From positions 1 to 16,479 of the forward strand of contig DASXFW010000359.1 of assembly GCA_036489395.1 (NCBI GenBank): a DNA stretch of 16,479 bases, read 5' to 3'. Shown one piece after another: positions 1 through 6,516 of the stretch. This DNA comes from JASHVB01 sp036489395. GTDB taxonomy: Bacteria > Pseudomonadota > Alphaproteobacteria > Acetobacterales > Acetobacteraceae. Under the pieces are notes generated by a model. The model saw nothing but the letters and a program-made list of their open reading frames with translations, had not been told where the DNA came from and ran no database searches. A program made the translations under genes and the position numbers. How positions within the stretch are numbered: position 1 is the stretch's first letter; the number at the start of each line of letters is the position of its first letter.

Positions 1-3
1 CAA

Positions 4-164
4 GCCGCCGCTTGTCACGAACGGGATTGCTTCGGCCAAGCGGCCTCGCAATGACAGGGGGGGCAGTTTCTTGTTAGGTGCAAAGCGACGAAGCAACCTC
101 GTTCGCGATGAGCCGCCGCTTGTCACGAACGAGATTGCTTCGTCGCTTCGCTTCTCGCAATGAC
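4..164. repeat. Two direct copies of a short dispersed repeat ending in CTCGCAATGAC, with an inverted partial copy between them
   Basis: Copy 1 is 4-55 and copy 2 is 112-164. Both start GCCGCCGCTTGTCACGAAC, continue with ATTGCTTCG and end TCGCAATGAC. Between them, 84-105 is the reverse complement of 126-147 with one mismatch, so the transcript of 83-148 could fold into a long hairpin. Related ends recur at 2326, 2366-2387, 2579, 12931, 14103 and 14322. Motifs of this type, translating as ARSEATKQS, are familiar dispersed intergenic repeats in alphaproteobacteria. Copy 2 overlaps the 3' end of vapC. No other gene is visible in 1-122. Confidence 0.85.
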
Positions 165-599
165 GGATGTGTCCTCCATATCTGCCGGCGCTCCGCCTGA
201 TCGGACGGTCCAGTCTTCCACTGTCAGCCGGGCGACACGCCGGAATGTCTGGTCGTTTGTTACCAACACCGCGCCTACGGCCTGTGCATGCGCTGCAATC
301 AGCAGATCGAGCGGTCCGAGCGTAGTGCCGCCGTTCTCCGCATCCGCGCGCAGGCTGCCGTAGCGTTCCGCAACGTTGTTGTCCCAGGGCAAAACGTCCA
401 CCCTTCGCAGCAGTTCCCGCACCGCTCGCCTTAGGCGAACTGCCTCCGGCCGCTTCGCCAGACCGAACAGGAGTTCGCCTGCTGTGATCGCCGATAGGCA
501 GAGCGATGCCATCGGTGTTGCCACGACGCGTTGGGAGACGGCCGGATGCTGCCGCAGCAGGTGGCTCACCGCGTTCGTGTCGAGCATGTAGCGTGTCAT
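123..599 (-). CDS. vapC: VapC-type PIN-domain ribonuclease toxin
   Basis: This is the toxin half of a type II toxin-antitoxin pair. PIN-domain VapC proteins are Mg-dependent endoribonucleases, usually cutting tRNA or rRNA when the antitoxin is lost. From ATG 599 the protein is 158 aa. It opens MTRYMLDTNAVS and shows the four expected acidic residues: D7 in LDTN, E42 in AGELLFG, D98 in GPLDLL and D116 in VTNDQTF. The start is fixed by the 4-bp overlap ATGA (599-596) with the vapB stop; an in-frame extension to 713 would run through vapB and is not credible. The fold is complete near residue 133 (VEDWTVR). The last 13 residues (146-158, VIARSEATKQSRS) and the stop codon are encoded by the dispersed repeat at 112-164, so the original C-terminus has probably been replaced. 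The toxin target cannot be read from the sequence. Confidence 0.9.
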   Translation of the reverse strand: MTRYMLDTNAVSHLLRQHPAVSQRVVATPMASLCLSAITAGELLFGLAKRPEAVRLRRAVRELLRRVDVLPWDNNVAERYGSLRADAENGGTTLGPLDLLIAAHAQAVGAVLVTNDQTFRRVARLTVEDWTVRSGGAPADMEDTSVIARSEATKQSRS

Positions 600-856
600 T
601 CGCGCCAGCCGGCGAAGGGGTCGCGGCTTTGGCTGACGTCCTCTCGCTCTGTTCGATCGAGAAATCCGGCGGGAATGTCGGTGGCCTCGAGCGCGGCAAA
701 GAAGTCGTCCCATGTCGCCGGCTTGCGGGAGAGAATGACGTCGCCGGTCTCGGGATCCTTGCGGATGAAGACCTCCTTGGTGTCGAAGCGGTAAGACGCC
801 GGCAGCCGCACCGCCTGGCTGCGGCCGTTGATGAAGATTTTTGCGGTCTGGCTCAC
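596..856 (-). CDS. vapB: VapB/VagC-type antitoxin, SpoVT-AbrB fold
   Basis: Antitoxin partner of the downstream PIN toxin: it neutralises the toxin by direct binding, and its AbrB-type N-terminus binds DNA to repress the operon. The motif TAKIFINGRSQAVRLP in the first 20 residues is diagnostic of the family. The C-terminal half (WDDFFAAL, residues about 50-60) would be the toxin-wrapping tail. I chose GTG 856, giving 86 aa starting (M)SQTAKIF, because homologues begin at this motif. A further in-frame GTG at 907 would add 17 residues that cross the promoter and operator palindrome, so it is unlikely. A GGGG run about 8 nt upstream is a weak ribosome site. The gene overlaps vapC by 4 bp, so the two are translationally coupled. 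Confidence 0.87.
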   Translation of the reverse strand: MSQTAKIFINGRSQAVRLPASYRFDTKEVFIRKDPETGDVILSRKPATWDDFFAALEATDIPAGFLDRTEREDVSQSRDPFAGWRE

Positions 857-870
857 GGCTGCCCCACGCG

Positions 871-917
871 GATGATAGATATCATCGTATATATCGGGTC
901 CAGGCACTGAGCATCAA
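871..917 (-). promoter_or_regulatory. Candidate vapBC promoter with operator palindrome
   Basis: On the minus strand TTGATG (917-912) and TATATA (893-888) are spaced 18 nt apart, a plausible sigma-70 pair. Directly downstream is a perfect inverted repeat, GATGAT (871-876), 4-nt spacer AGAT, ATCATC (881-886). It lies just before the vapB GTG at 856 and would overlap the expected transcription start. Autorepression through a palindrome next to the -10 is the known mode of VapBC control. The palindrome is seen directly; the promoter and its regulation are inferred. Confidence 0.5.
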
Positions 918-1013
918 GATATTCGTCCTACCTCGGGAGTGCCGTAACGGGTTCCGCCATGTTGGTCACCGCGGTGATTGACGCCGATCCCCCTCGCGGG
1001 TCAGGTTGGTCCC

Positions 1014-2288
1014 ATGCATGACATCCGTGCCATCCGCGCTGATCCCGCTGCTTTTGACGCCGCGCTGGGGCGGCGGGGCCTGCCGCCCGCATCGCCTCGA
1101 TTGCTCGAACTGGATGGGCAGCGCCGGCAAATTCTCGGCGCGCTCCAGGGGGCCCAGGCAAGCCGGAACGACACATCACGAATAATCGCCAAGCTGCGAC
1201 GCGAGGGCACTGACACGGCGATCATGGAGCGGCAAGCGGCCGAATTACGCGGCGAGATCGACATTATGGAACGCCAGGTGGCGGCCATCGAACCGGACAT
1301 CAACAACCTGCTCGCCAGCCTCCCCAACATCCTGGACCCCGACGTGCCGGACGGTCCCGACGAATCCGCCAACGTCGTGCTGAAACAGGTCGGCGAGCCG
1401 CGCGACCTCGGCTTCCAGCCGAAGCAGCATTTCGAGCTCGGCGAGGCGATGGGCCTGATGGATTTCGCCGCCGCCGCGAAGATCTCCGGCGCCCGTTTCG
1501 TCGTGCTGCGCGGTGCGCTGGCACGGCTGGAACGCGCGCTCGGCCAGTTCATGATCGACCTGCACACAAGCGAGCATGGCTATACCGAGATGGTCGTGCC
1601 GTCGCTGGTGAACGACGCCACCGCTTACGGCACCGACAAGCTGCCGAAATTCGCCGACACCTTGTTCCGGACGACCGATGGCCGCTGGCTGATCCCGACC
1701 GCCGAGGTGCCGCTGACCGCGCTGGTCATGGGCGAGATCCTGGCGGAGAAAGCCCTGCCGATGCGCGTCACCGCGCTGACCGACTGCTTCCGCTCGGAGG
1801 CCGGCGCGGCGGGACGCGACACCCGCGGCATGTTGCGCCAGCACCAGTTCCGCAAGGTGGAGCTGGTGTCGATCGTGCATCCCGATCGCAGCGCCGCAGA
1901 GCAAGAGCGGATGGTGGGATGCGCCGAGCGCCTGCTGACGCTGCTGGAGCTGCCGTTCCGCCGGGTGATGCTGTCGTCGGGCGACACCGGCTTCGGTGCG
2001 GCGAAGACGTTCGATCTGGAGGTGTGGCTGCCGGGGCAGCAGGCCTGGCGGGAGATCAGCTCCACGTCGAATTGCCGCGACTTCCAGGCGCGGCGGATGA
2101 ACGCGCGGTTCCGGTCCGCGGACGGCAAGGGGCTGGCGTATGTGCACACGCTGAACGGGTCGGGCGTGGCGGTGGGGCGGGCGCTGATCGCGGTGATGGA
2201 GAACCACCAGCAGGCGGATGGCTCGGTGCTGATCCCGGAAGTGTTGTGGCCTTATATGGGGGGGATCGAACGGATCGGGCCGGCGTAA
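1014..2288 (+). CDS. serS: Serine--tRNA ligase (class II, SerRS)
   Basis: Cytoplasmic enzyme that activates serine with ATP and loads it on tRNA-Ser; it also serylates tRNA-Sec as the first step of selenocysteine synthesis. From ATG 1014 the protein is 424 aa, normal for bacterial SerRS. Residues 1-110 are the N-terminal domain with the long helical arm that holds the tRNA variable arm (charged helices about 30-100). The serine-binding TAEVPLT is at 229-235. Class II motif 2 is FRSEAGAAGRDTRGMLRQHQF (259-279), and motif 3 lies in the C-terminal stretch GRALIAVMENHQQ through PEVLWPYMGG. An in-frame TTG at 978 would add 12 residues; homologues start at MHDIRxIR, so I prefer 1014. Shine-Dalgarno pairing is weak (AGGTTGG). 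It faces away from vapBC, and its stop is followed about 45 bp later by a repeat hairpin. Confidence 0.97.
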   Translation: MHDIRAIRADPAAFDAALGRRGLPPASPRLLELDGQRRQILGALQGAQASRNDTSRIIAKLRREGTDTAIMERQAAELRGEIDIMERQVAAIEPDINNLLASLPNILDPDVPDGPDESANVVLKQVGEPRDLGFQPKQHFELGEAMGLMDFAAAAKISGARFVVLRGALARLERALGQFMIDLHTSEHGYTEMVVPSLVNDATAYGTDKLPKFADTLFRTTDGRWLIPTAEVPLTALVMGEILAEKALPMRVTALTDCFRSEAGAAGRDTRGMLRQHQFRKVELVSIVHPDRSAAEQERMVGCAERLLTLLELPFRRVMLSSGDTGFGAAKTFDLEVWLPGQQAWREISSTSNCRDFQARRMNARFRSADGKGLAYVHTLNGSGVAVGRALIAVMENHQQADGSVLIPEVLWPYMGGIERIGPA

Positions 2289-2325
2289 GCGCTGTCTGTC
2301 GTTACGAATACCGATTCGGCCCCCC

Positions 2326-2579
2326 GTCATTGCGAGGCCGCCTGGCCGAAGCAATCTCCCGCGGGGATTGCTTCGGCCAAGCGGCCTAACAAGAAACAAG
2401 ATTCCCCCTCCCCTTGAGGGAGGGGGTCAGGGGGAGGGGTGCGTTCATCCACTGACCGCGGATGTACGCACCCCTCCCCCAACCCCTCCCGCAAGGGGAG
2501 GGGGGAACCTACGTCAGGCCGCCGACGCGGTTTCATCCAGGGCGGGTCGGCCGAAGGCCGGTGGCCAACTCGCAATGAC
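2326..2579. repeat. Composite palindromic repeat, copy A (GC-rich core)
   Basis: The unit starts GTCATTGCGAGG at 2326 and ends CTCGCAATGAC at 2579. Near the left end is an inverted pair (arms 2335-2356 and 2366-2387, one mismatch in 22), which may also terminate serS transcription. The middle (about 2403-2510) is a long palindrome of C-rich and G-rich tracts around CATCCACTGACCGCGGATG (2446-2464). The right flank carries GTTTCATCCAGG (2530-2541) and GGTCGGCCGAAGGCCGGTGG. Together this fills almost all of 2289-2585, where I see no gene. Compare copies B (12931-13136) and C (14103-14322). Confidence 0.85.
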
Positions 2580-2585
2580 GGAATG

Positions 2586-2816
2586 CTACCTCGGTCCGCG
2601 GACCGGATCGCAGAATCCCGGCTTGCCACTTCCCAACATCCCGCACCCGCGCCGGATCTCGTCGATGATCAGCGCGCACGGATTGGCTGCGTTGCACGGC
2701 GGATGCGTCGCCGGCGACACCATCAGGCACTGATCGACCAGCGTCCGAGCCTTCTGCTGCCCGGCTTCGGCCAGACACGAACCGGGGTCCGCCGCGATGG
2801 CCGCGCCGTGCAGCAT
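2586..2816 (-). CDS. Small cysteine-rich, probably exported protein of unknown function
   Basis: I do not recognise a named family. From ATG 2816 the product is 76 aa: MLHGAAIAADPGSC, then a region with cysteines at 14, 30, 41, 47, 58 and 69, including VSPATHPPCNAANPC and EIRRGCGML. Six cysteines suggest three disulfides and a periplasmic or secreted location. The reading frame stays open upstream and codes for VFVVAFAVIAWS just before this ATG, which together with MLHGAAIAA looks like a signal-peptide core. The closest in-frame start that would include it is a GTG inside the lysozyme gene, so the true start is uncertain. It lies directly downstream of the lysozyme (stop at 2840) on the same strand, so co-transcription is likely. 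The stop lies 6 bp past the composite repeat. Real gene likely, exact start unsure. Confidence 0.55.
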   Translation of the reverse strand: MLHGAAIAADPGSCLAEAGQQKARTLVDQCLMVSPATHPPCNAANPCALIIDEIRRGCGMLGSGKPGFCDPVRGPR

Positions 2817-2839
2817 CGACCACGCGATGACAGCGAACG

Positions 2840-3286
2840 CTACGACAAATACAGCGCGCGCTCGGCGGTGCGCCGTCGCGTCAGCCCCGCCACCACCTGC
2901 AGCACGCCGTTGACGTGCGCCTCGTTCCACATAAGGAACGCATCCGCCGCGGCCGGGTAATCCCCCGCCAGATGATCGCGCAGCACGGTGGAACTGCGGT
3001 AATTCGCCGAACCGATATTGAAGCACAGCACCACCATGGCGGAGAACTGATTGTCGGTCGTCGCGGCATCGCCGATCGCCGAATTCACCGCGGCCTCGGT
3101 TCCCGCAAGGTCGTTCAGCAGGTCCTGGTCAGCCTGCGCCTCGGTGATCTGCATACCGGGTGTGACGCCGCCCGTGTGGCCGTAGCCGATCGTCCAGATG
3201 CCGGCAACGTCCTGGTAGGCATCCAGCCGCAGGCTTTCGAAGCTTTTGAGCAGGGTCAGGCCTTGGGCGTTGATCACGCGCGGCAT
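2840..3286 (-). CDS. GH24 phage-type lysozyme (endolysin-like muramidase)
   Basis: Glycoside hydrolase family 24 enzyme that cuts the beta-1,4 bond between N-acetylmuramic acid and N-acetylglucosamine in peptidoglycan. The 148-aa protein is about the usual single-domain size. The catalytic motif is clear: E17 in KSFESLRL, D26 in YQDVAG and T32 in IWTIGYGHTGG, matching E-x8-D-x5-T. The C-terminus GLTRRRTAERALYLS is the conserved family end. There is no signal peptide, so export would need a holin, a partner or lysis; no holin or spanin gene is visible. A strong ribosome site (GGGAGGGG) lies just before ATG 3286. The neighbours are not phage structural genes, so this is either a domesticated endolysin or a prophage remnant. 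Confidence 0.92.
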   Translation of the reverse strand: MPRVINAQGLTLLKSFESLRLDAYQDVAGIWTIGYGHTGGVTPGMQITEAQADQDLLNDLAGTEAAVNSAIGDAATTDNQFSAMVVLCFNIGSANYRSSTVLRDHLAGDYPAAADAFLMWNEAHVNGVLQVVAGLTRRRTAERALYLS

Positions 3287-3365
3287 CGTCCCCTCCCGTT
3301 GGATACGGAGACGATATTACCCGCGAGCCGAACGTACCGCCACCAAAACGTCAGGCCGCGAAAAA

Positions 3366-4136
3366 TCAGCCGAGGCCGTCGGCAAGGCTGGCCAGCGCCT
3401 TGGGGGCGCGGATGAACAATTCCGACTGGGCGGGAATGTCGATCAGCCCTTCGGTGCGGAAATGGGTCAGCGTGCGGCTGATCGTTTCGATCGTCAGCCC
3501 GAGGTAGTCGGCGATGTCGCCGCGGGTCATCGGCAGCGCGAACCTTGTGCGCGCGGGCTGGCAGGGCGCGGCCTGATGGCTCTGCATGACCAGGAACGAC
3601 GCCAGCCGCTCCCGTGCCGTCTTCCGCCCCAGCAGCAGCATTTGCTCCTGCGCGGCCACCAGCTCGTTGGCGGCGACTTCCAGGAGGCGTTTCTCCATGG
3701 CGGGGAAATCGTCCAGCAGCACACGCAGCCTGATGCGCGAGAAACGGCAGAGGCGCACTGGCTCGATCGCCTCGGCGCTGAATGCGAAGGTGTCGGAGAC
3801 CGCGAGGCCGAGGAAATGCCCGACGCGTGCGAACCCGGTGATCTGCCGCCGACCGTCGGGCAGCAGCTTGAACAGCTTGGCGGTGCCGCGGGTGATGTTG
3901 AAGAAGGCGGTGGCGGGCTCGCCTTCCTGGATGAAGGTGGTGCCTGCGGGGATTTCCATCACCATCGCGGCGGCGGCGAGCCGGCTGAGATCTGCTTCGG
4001 GAATGGCGTTGCAGACACTGGATGGGCGGGCGTCACAGTGCTCGCACTGATCGCGGGCGGCGCGGCCTTCGTGGATATGTGGACGGGCGAGGGTGATGCT
4101 CATGTCGATGTCCAGCCGCTTCTTGCGGCTGATCAT
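3366..4136 (-). CDS. fnr: FNR/FnrN-type oxygen-sensing transcription regulator (CRP-FNR family)
   Basis: Cytoplasmic dimeric regulator; FNR proteins hold an oxygen-labile [4Fe-4S] cluster and switch genes for low-oxygen life. The 256-aa protein has the N-terminal cluster motif C31-x2-C34-x7-C42 and the fourth ligand C130 in PVRLCRF, the spacing seen in FnrN proteins. A cyclic-nucleotide-type beta-barrel covers about 45-130 and a dimerisation helix about 135-170. The winged HTH has recognition helix TIETISR (E217, S220, R221), the E-S-R signature that reads TTGAT half-sites. ATG 4136 is preceded by AGGCAG at good spacing; M12 (4103) is a weaker alternative. I searched the upstream bases for a TTGAT-N4-ATCAA box and saw none. 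The gene stands alone, upstream of the lysozyme on the same strand with a 79-bp gap. Confidence 0.92.
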   Translation of the reverse strand: MISRKKRLDIDMSITLARPHIHEGRAARDQCEHCDARPSSVCNAIPEADLSRLAAAAMVMEIPAGTTFIQEGEPATAFFNITRGTAKLFKLLPDGRRQITGFARVGHFLGLAVSDTFAFSAEAIEPVRLCRFSRIRLRVLLDDFPAMEKRLLEVAANELVAAQEQMLLLGRKTARERLASFLVMQSHQAAPCQPARTRFALPMTRGDIADYLGLTIETISRTLTHFRTEGLIDIPAQSELFIRAPKALASLADGLG

Positions 4137-4184
4137 GCTTTCTGCCTGGGTGCGAGCCTGCGCAATACGGGAAATCCCTTATGC

Positions 4185-4461
4185 GGGTGAACGAAGGAAA
4201 GGCTGGGGCTCCGCCCCGGACCCCGCCAAGGGCATTGCCCTTGGAACCCTTTGTTTCGCTGGATGGCGGGAAGGGGGTCACGCGACCGCAGGATATGCGT
4301 CGCCGGCATGGGCGACGCATATCCCGCGGTCCTGTGGCCCCCTCTCCGCCATCCAGCGAAACAAACGGATTGCAAAGGCTACGCCTTTGCTGGGGGGGCC
4401 TGGGGGCAAAGCCCCCAGGCGGGGTTCCGGGGCAGAGCCCCGACCTTCCTTCGCTTCACCC
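4185..4461. repeat. 277-bp imperfect palindrome with nested hairpins (large repeat family, copy 1)
   Basis: The left arm (4185-4227, starting GGGTGAACGAAGGAAAGG) pairs with the right arm (4418-4461, ending TTCGCTTCACCC). A second pair is TTTGTTTCGCTGGATGGCGG (4250-4269) with its reverse complement at 4347-4366. The centre is a perfect 14-bp stem GGATATGCGTCGCC (4291-4304) with 6-nt loop and partner 4311-4324. Smaller perfect hairpins sit at 4228-4242, 4372-4390 and 4399-4419. No transposase is present. The same sequences return at 16339-16479. It fills most of the 406-bp gap between fnr and tRNA-Leu; no gene is seen there. Confidence 0.85.
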
Positions 4462-4471
4462 GACCGCACCG

Positions 4472-4500
4472 TTGACGCCCGCCAAGCCGGCCGCTACACC
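4472..4500 (+). promoter_or_regulatory. Candidate sigma-70 promoter for tRNA-Leu
   Basis: TTGACG (4472-4477), 17-nt spacer, TACACC (4495-4500), giving a start near 4507, about 36 nt ahead of the mature tRNA. The -35 is good and the -10 weak. It lies just beyond the end of the large palindrome. Confidence 0.35.
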
Positions 4501-4542
4501 GCGCCCCCTGCCGCTGTCCCGTCGAGTGCGGAACATCCTGAT

Positions 4543-4629
4543 GCCCAGGTGGCGGAATTGGTAGACGCGCAGGTTTCAGGTACCTGTGGCCGCAAGGTCG
4601 TGGAAGTTCGAGTCTTCTCCTGGGCACCA
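4543..4629 (+). tRNA. tRNA-Leu, anticodon CAG
   Basis: An 87-nt class II tRNA. Acceptor arms GCCCAGG (4543-4549) and CCTGGGC (4619-4625) pair perfectly. The D-loop region reads GGCGGAATTGGTAGAC, typical of tRNA-Leu. The anticodon stem is CAGGT (4570-4574) with ACCTG (4582-4586), and the loop TTCAGGT gives anticodon CAG at 4577-4579, which reads CUG, expected to be a major leucine codon in this GC-rich genome. A long variable arm (GGCCGCAAGGTC region) and the T-arm GTTCGAGTC follow. CCA is encoded at 4627-4629. The next gene encodes RNase D, a tRNA 3'-end trimming enzyme. Confidence 0.97.
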
Positions 4630-4709
4630 ATGAACGGCCACACGCGGCTTGCCGCACCCTCCGATCGCCGCCATCCTGCCGGCATCCCCTTCACCAGGCC
4701 GATACATCC

Positions 4710-5363
4710 ATGACCACCACGCAGTTCATGCCGGGCGGCACGATCCATCTACACCGGCACGACCTGCCGGAGGGTTTCGCCCCGGGCCCGGTCGTCGCCG
4801 TCGATACCGAGACGATGGGCCTCAACCCGCACCGCGACCGGCTGTGCCTGGTGCAGCTTTCGTCCGGGGACGGGCATGCGCACCTGGTGCAGCTCATTCC
4901 GCCGTCGCTCGGCGGGCACGGATTCCACTGTCCGAACCTGAAGCGGCTGATGGCCGATCCCGCGGTGGTGAAGCTGATGCATTTCGCGCGGTTCGACGTG
5001 GCGGTGCTGCAGCACAGCCTCGACATCACCGTCGCCCCGGTGCGCTGCACCAAGATCGCCGCGCGGCTGACGCGGACGTTCTCCGACCGGCACGGACTGA
5101 AGGACCTGTCCAAGGAACTGCTGGGCATCGACATGTCGAAGCAGCAGCAGACCTCCGACTGGGGCGCCGTGGAGCTGACGCCGGAGCAACTCGCCTACGC
5201 CGCGTCCGACGTGCTGCACCTGCACGCGCTGTGGGCGAAGCTGGAGGCGGTGCTGGTACGCGAGAAGCGGCTGGACCTGGCCGAGGCCTGCTTCGGGTTC
5301 CTGCCGACCCGAGCACGGCTGGATGTACTGGGCTACGCGGACCCGGACATCTTCGCACATTGA
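4710..5363 (+). CDS. rnd: Ribonuclease D-like 3'-5' exonuclease (DEDDy, short form)
   Basis: Metal-dependent 3'-to-5' exoribonuclease of the DEDDy group; RNase D trims the 3' ends of tRNA precursors and other structured RNAs. The 217-aa protein is only the catalytic domain: Exo I is VDTETMGL (D32, E34), Exo II HFARFDVAVL (D95), and Exo III YAASD (Y162, D166). The HRDC domains of E. coli RNase D (about 375 aa) are absent, which is normal for the short alphaproteobacterial form. The start is ATG 4710 (MTTTQFMPGG) with a weak upstream AGG. It lies 80 bp after tRNA-Leu and 166 bp before kdsD; rnd next to kdsD-lpt is a known alphaproteobacterial arrangement. Assignment to the fold is secure; the exact substrate is inferred. 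Confidence 0.93.
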   Translation: MTTTQFMPGGTIHLHRHDLPEGFAPGPVVAVDTETMGLNPHRDRLCLVQLSSGDGHAHLVQLIPPSLGGHGFHCPNLKRLMADPAVVKLMHFARFDVAVLQHSLDITVAPVRCTKIAARLTRTFSDRHGLKDLSKELLGIDMSKQQQTSDWGAVELTPEQLAYAASDVLHLHALWAKLEAVLVREKRLDLAEACFGFLPTRARLDVLGYADPDIFAH

Positions 5364-5458
5364 TTCCGCACGAGAAACAAGGTCTCCCTCCACAACGGGA
5401 CGTTGAACTTCCTTCGATTCATCGTTTCCCCCTGTAACCCTTTGACAAGTACCGACGG

Positions 5459-5488
5459 TTGACCCTCCCCGACGCACAGGCTCATAGA
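5459..5488 (+). promoter_or_regulatory. Candidate promoter for the kdsD-lpt operon
   Basis: TTGACC (5459-5464) is followed 18 nt later by CATAGA (5483-5488). A second TTGACA lies at 5442-5447 without a good -10. The predicted start near 5495 gives a leader of about 35 nt, with GGGGA (5514-5518) as ribosome site ahead of ATG 5530. The 166-bp gap, much wider than the overlapping junctions downstream, supports a promoter here; the exact boxes are tentative. Confidence 0.4.
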
Positions 5489-5529
5489 GGTCTGACGCGC
5501 CGCAACATCCGTCGGGGAATCCGTCACTC

Positions 5530-6516
5530 ATGTCCGTCGCTGCCGTCACGCCCGCCCGCGCCGATCTCGATGTCGCGCGCTCGGTCCTGACCACCGAGGC
5601 GGCCGGGCTGCGCGCGCTGGCCGCCGGACTGGACCAGACATTCGGCCGCGCTGTCGATCTGCTGGCATCGGCAACCGGCCGCGTCGTGGTCACCGGCATG
5701 GGCAAATCCGGCCTGGTCGGCCGCAAGATCGCCGCCACGCTGGCGTCCACCGGCACTCCCGCCTTGTTCGTGCACCCCGGGGAGGCCTCGCACGGCGATC
5801 TCGGCATGGTCGTCGCCGGCGACGCGGTGCTGGCGCTGTCCAACTCCGGGGAGACCGCCGAACTCGCCGACCTGATCGCGCATAGCCGCCGCTACGCGCT
5901 GCCGCTGGTCGCCATCACCGCGCGCGACGGCTCCGCGCTCGCCACCGCCGCCGACGTGGCGCTGGTCCTGGCCACCGCCGCCGAGGCCTGCCCGATGGGG
6001 CTGGCACCCACCACCTCCACCACCATGCAGATGGCGCTCGGCGACGCGCTGGCGGTGGCGTTGCTCATGCGGCGCGGCTTCACCGCCGCGGATTTCCATC
6101 GCATCCATCCCGGCGGCAAGCTCGGCGCCCGCCTGCGCCGGGTGCGCGAACTGATGCACACGGGCGACGCGGTGCCGCTGGCGCCCCCCGAATTGCCGAT
6201 GGACCGCGCGCTGCTGCTGATCACCGAGAAACGCTTCGGCTGCCTGGGCATTACCGGTCCCGATGGGCGGCTCGCCGGCATCCTCACTGACGGCGACCTG
6301 CGCCGCGCCATGGGCCCGGACCTGCTGTCCCGCCACGCCGCCGAGATCATGACCGTCTCGCCGCGCACGATCGGCCCGGAGGCGCTGGCCGCCGAAGCGC
6401 TCCGCATCATGAACGCCCCCGAACGCCCGATCACCGCCCTGTTCGTCGTCGACTCCGGCGGACGGCCGCTGGGCATCCTGCATATTCACGATCTGCTGCG
6501 GGCCGGGCTGGCATGA
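5530..6516 (+). CDS. kdsD: D-arabinose 5-phosphate isomerase (KpsF/GutQ family)
   Basis: Converts D-ribulose 5-phosphate to D-arabinose 5-phosphate, the first committed precursor of Kdo, the inner-core sugar of lipopolysaccharide. The 328-aa length is typical. An N-terminal SIS sugar-isomerase domain covers about 35-200, with TGMGKSG (55-61), FVHPGEASHGDLGM (80-93), ALSNSGET (102-109) and the loop PMGLAPTTSTT (155-165), ending in the family motif FHRIHPGGKLG. Two CBS domains follow (about 207-262 and 270-326; GILTDGDLRR and PLGILHIHDLL). Start ATG 5530 has GGGGA 11 nt upstream. The stop overlaps the lptC start by 4 bp (ATGA at 6513). It opens a tightly coupled operon with lptC, lptA and lptB, linking LPS precursor supply to LPS export. 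Confidence 0.96.
   Translation: MSVAAVTPARADLDVARSVLTTEAAGLRALAAGLDQTFGRAVDLLASATGRVVVTGMGKSGLVGRKIAATLASTGTPALFVHPGEASHGDLGMVVAGDAVLALSNSGETAELADLIAHSRRYALPLVAITARDGSALATAADVALVLATAAEACPMGLAPTTSTTMQMALGDALAVALLMRRGFTAADFHRIHPGGKLGARLRRVRELMHTGDAVPLAPPELPMDRALLLITEKRFGCLGITGPDGRLAGILTDGDLRRAMGPDLLSRHAAEIMTVSPRTIGPEALAAEALRIMNAPERPITALFVVDSGGRPLGILHIHDLLRAGLA

Noticed and set aside
600..713. N-terminal extension of vapC by 38 residues
   Set aside because: It would lie inside vapB, is Arg-rich, and the PIN domain starts at MTRYMLDTN with a coupled ATGA start.
1245..2399. 384-codon minus-strand frame opposite serS
   Set aside because: Antisense shadow of a conserved gene with composition-driven openness; its start lies in the repeat.
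2403..2510. GC-rich palindromes as a CRISPR array
   Set aside because: There are only single palindromic units at distant loci, with no regularly spaced direct repeats and no cas genes.
3246..4190. 314-codon plus-strand frame opposite the FNR gene
   Set aside because: The minus-strand frame shows the complete FNR cysteine and HTH signatures; the other is a shadow.
4185..4461. Large palindrome as an insertion sequence
   Set aside because: There is no transposase frame of useful size inside; at most it is a non-autonomous element.
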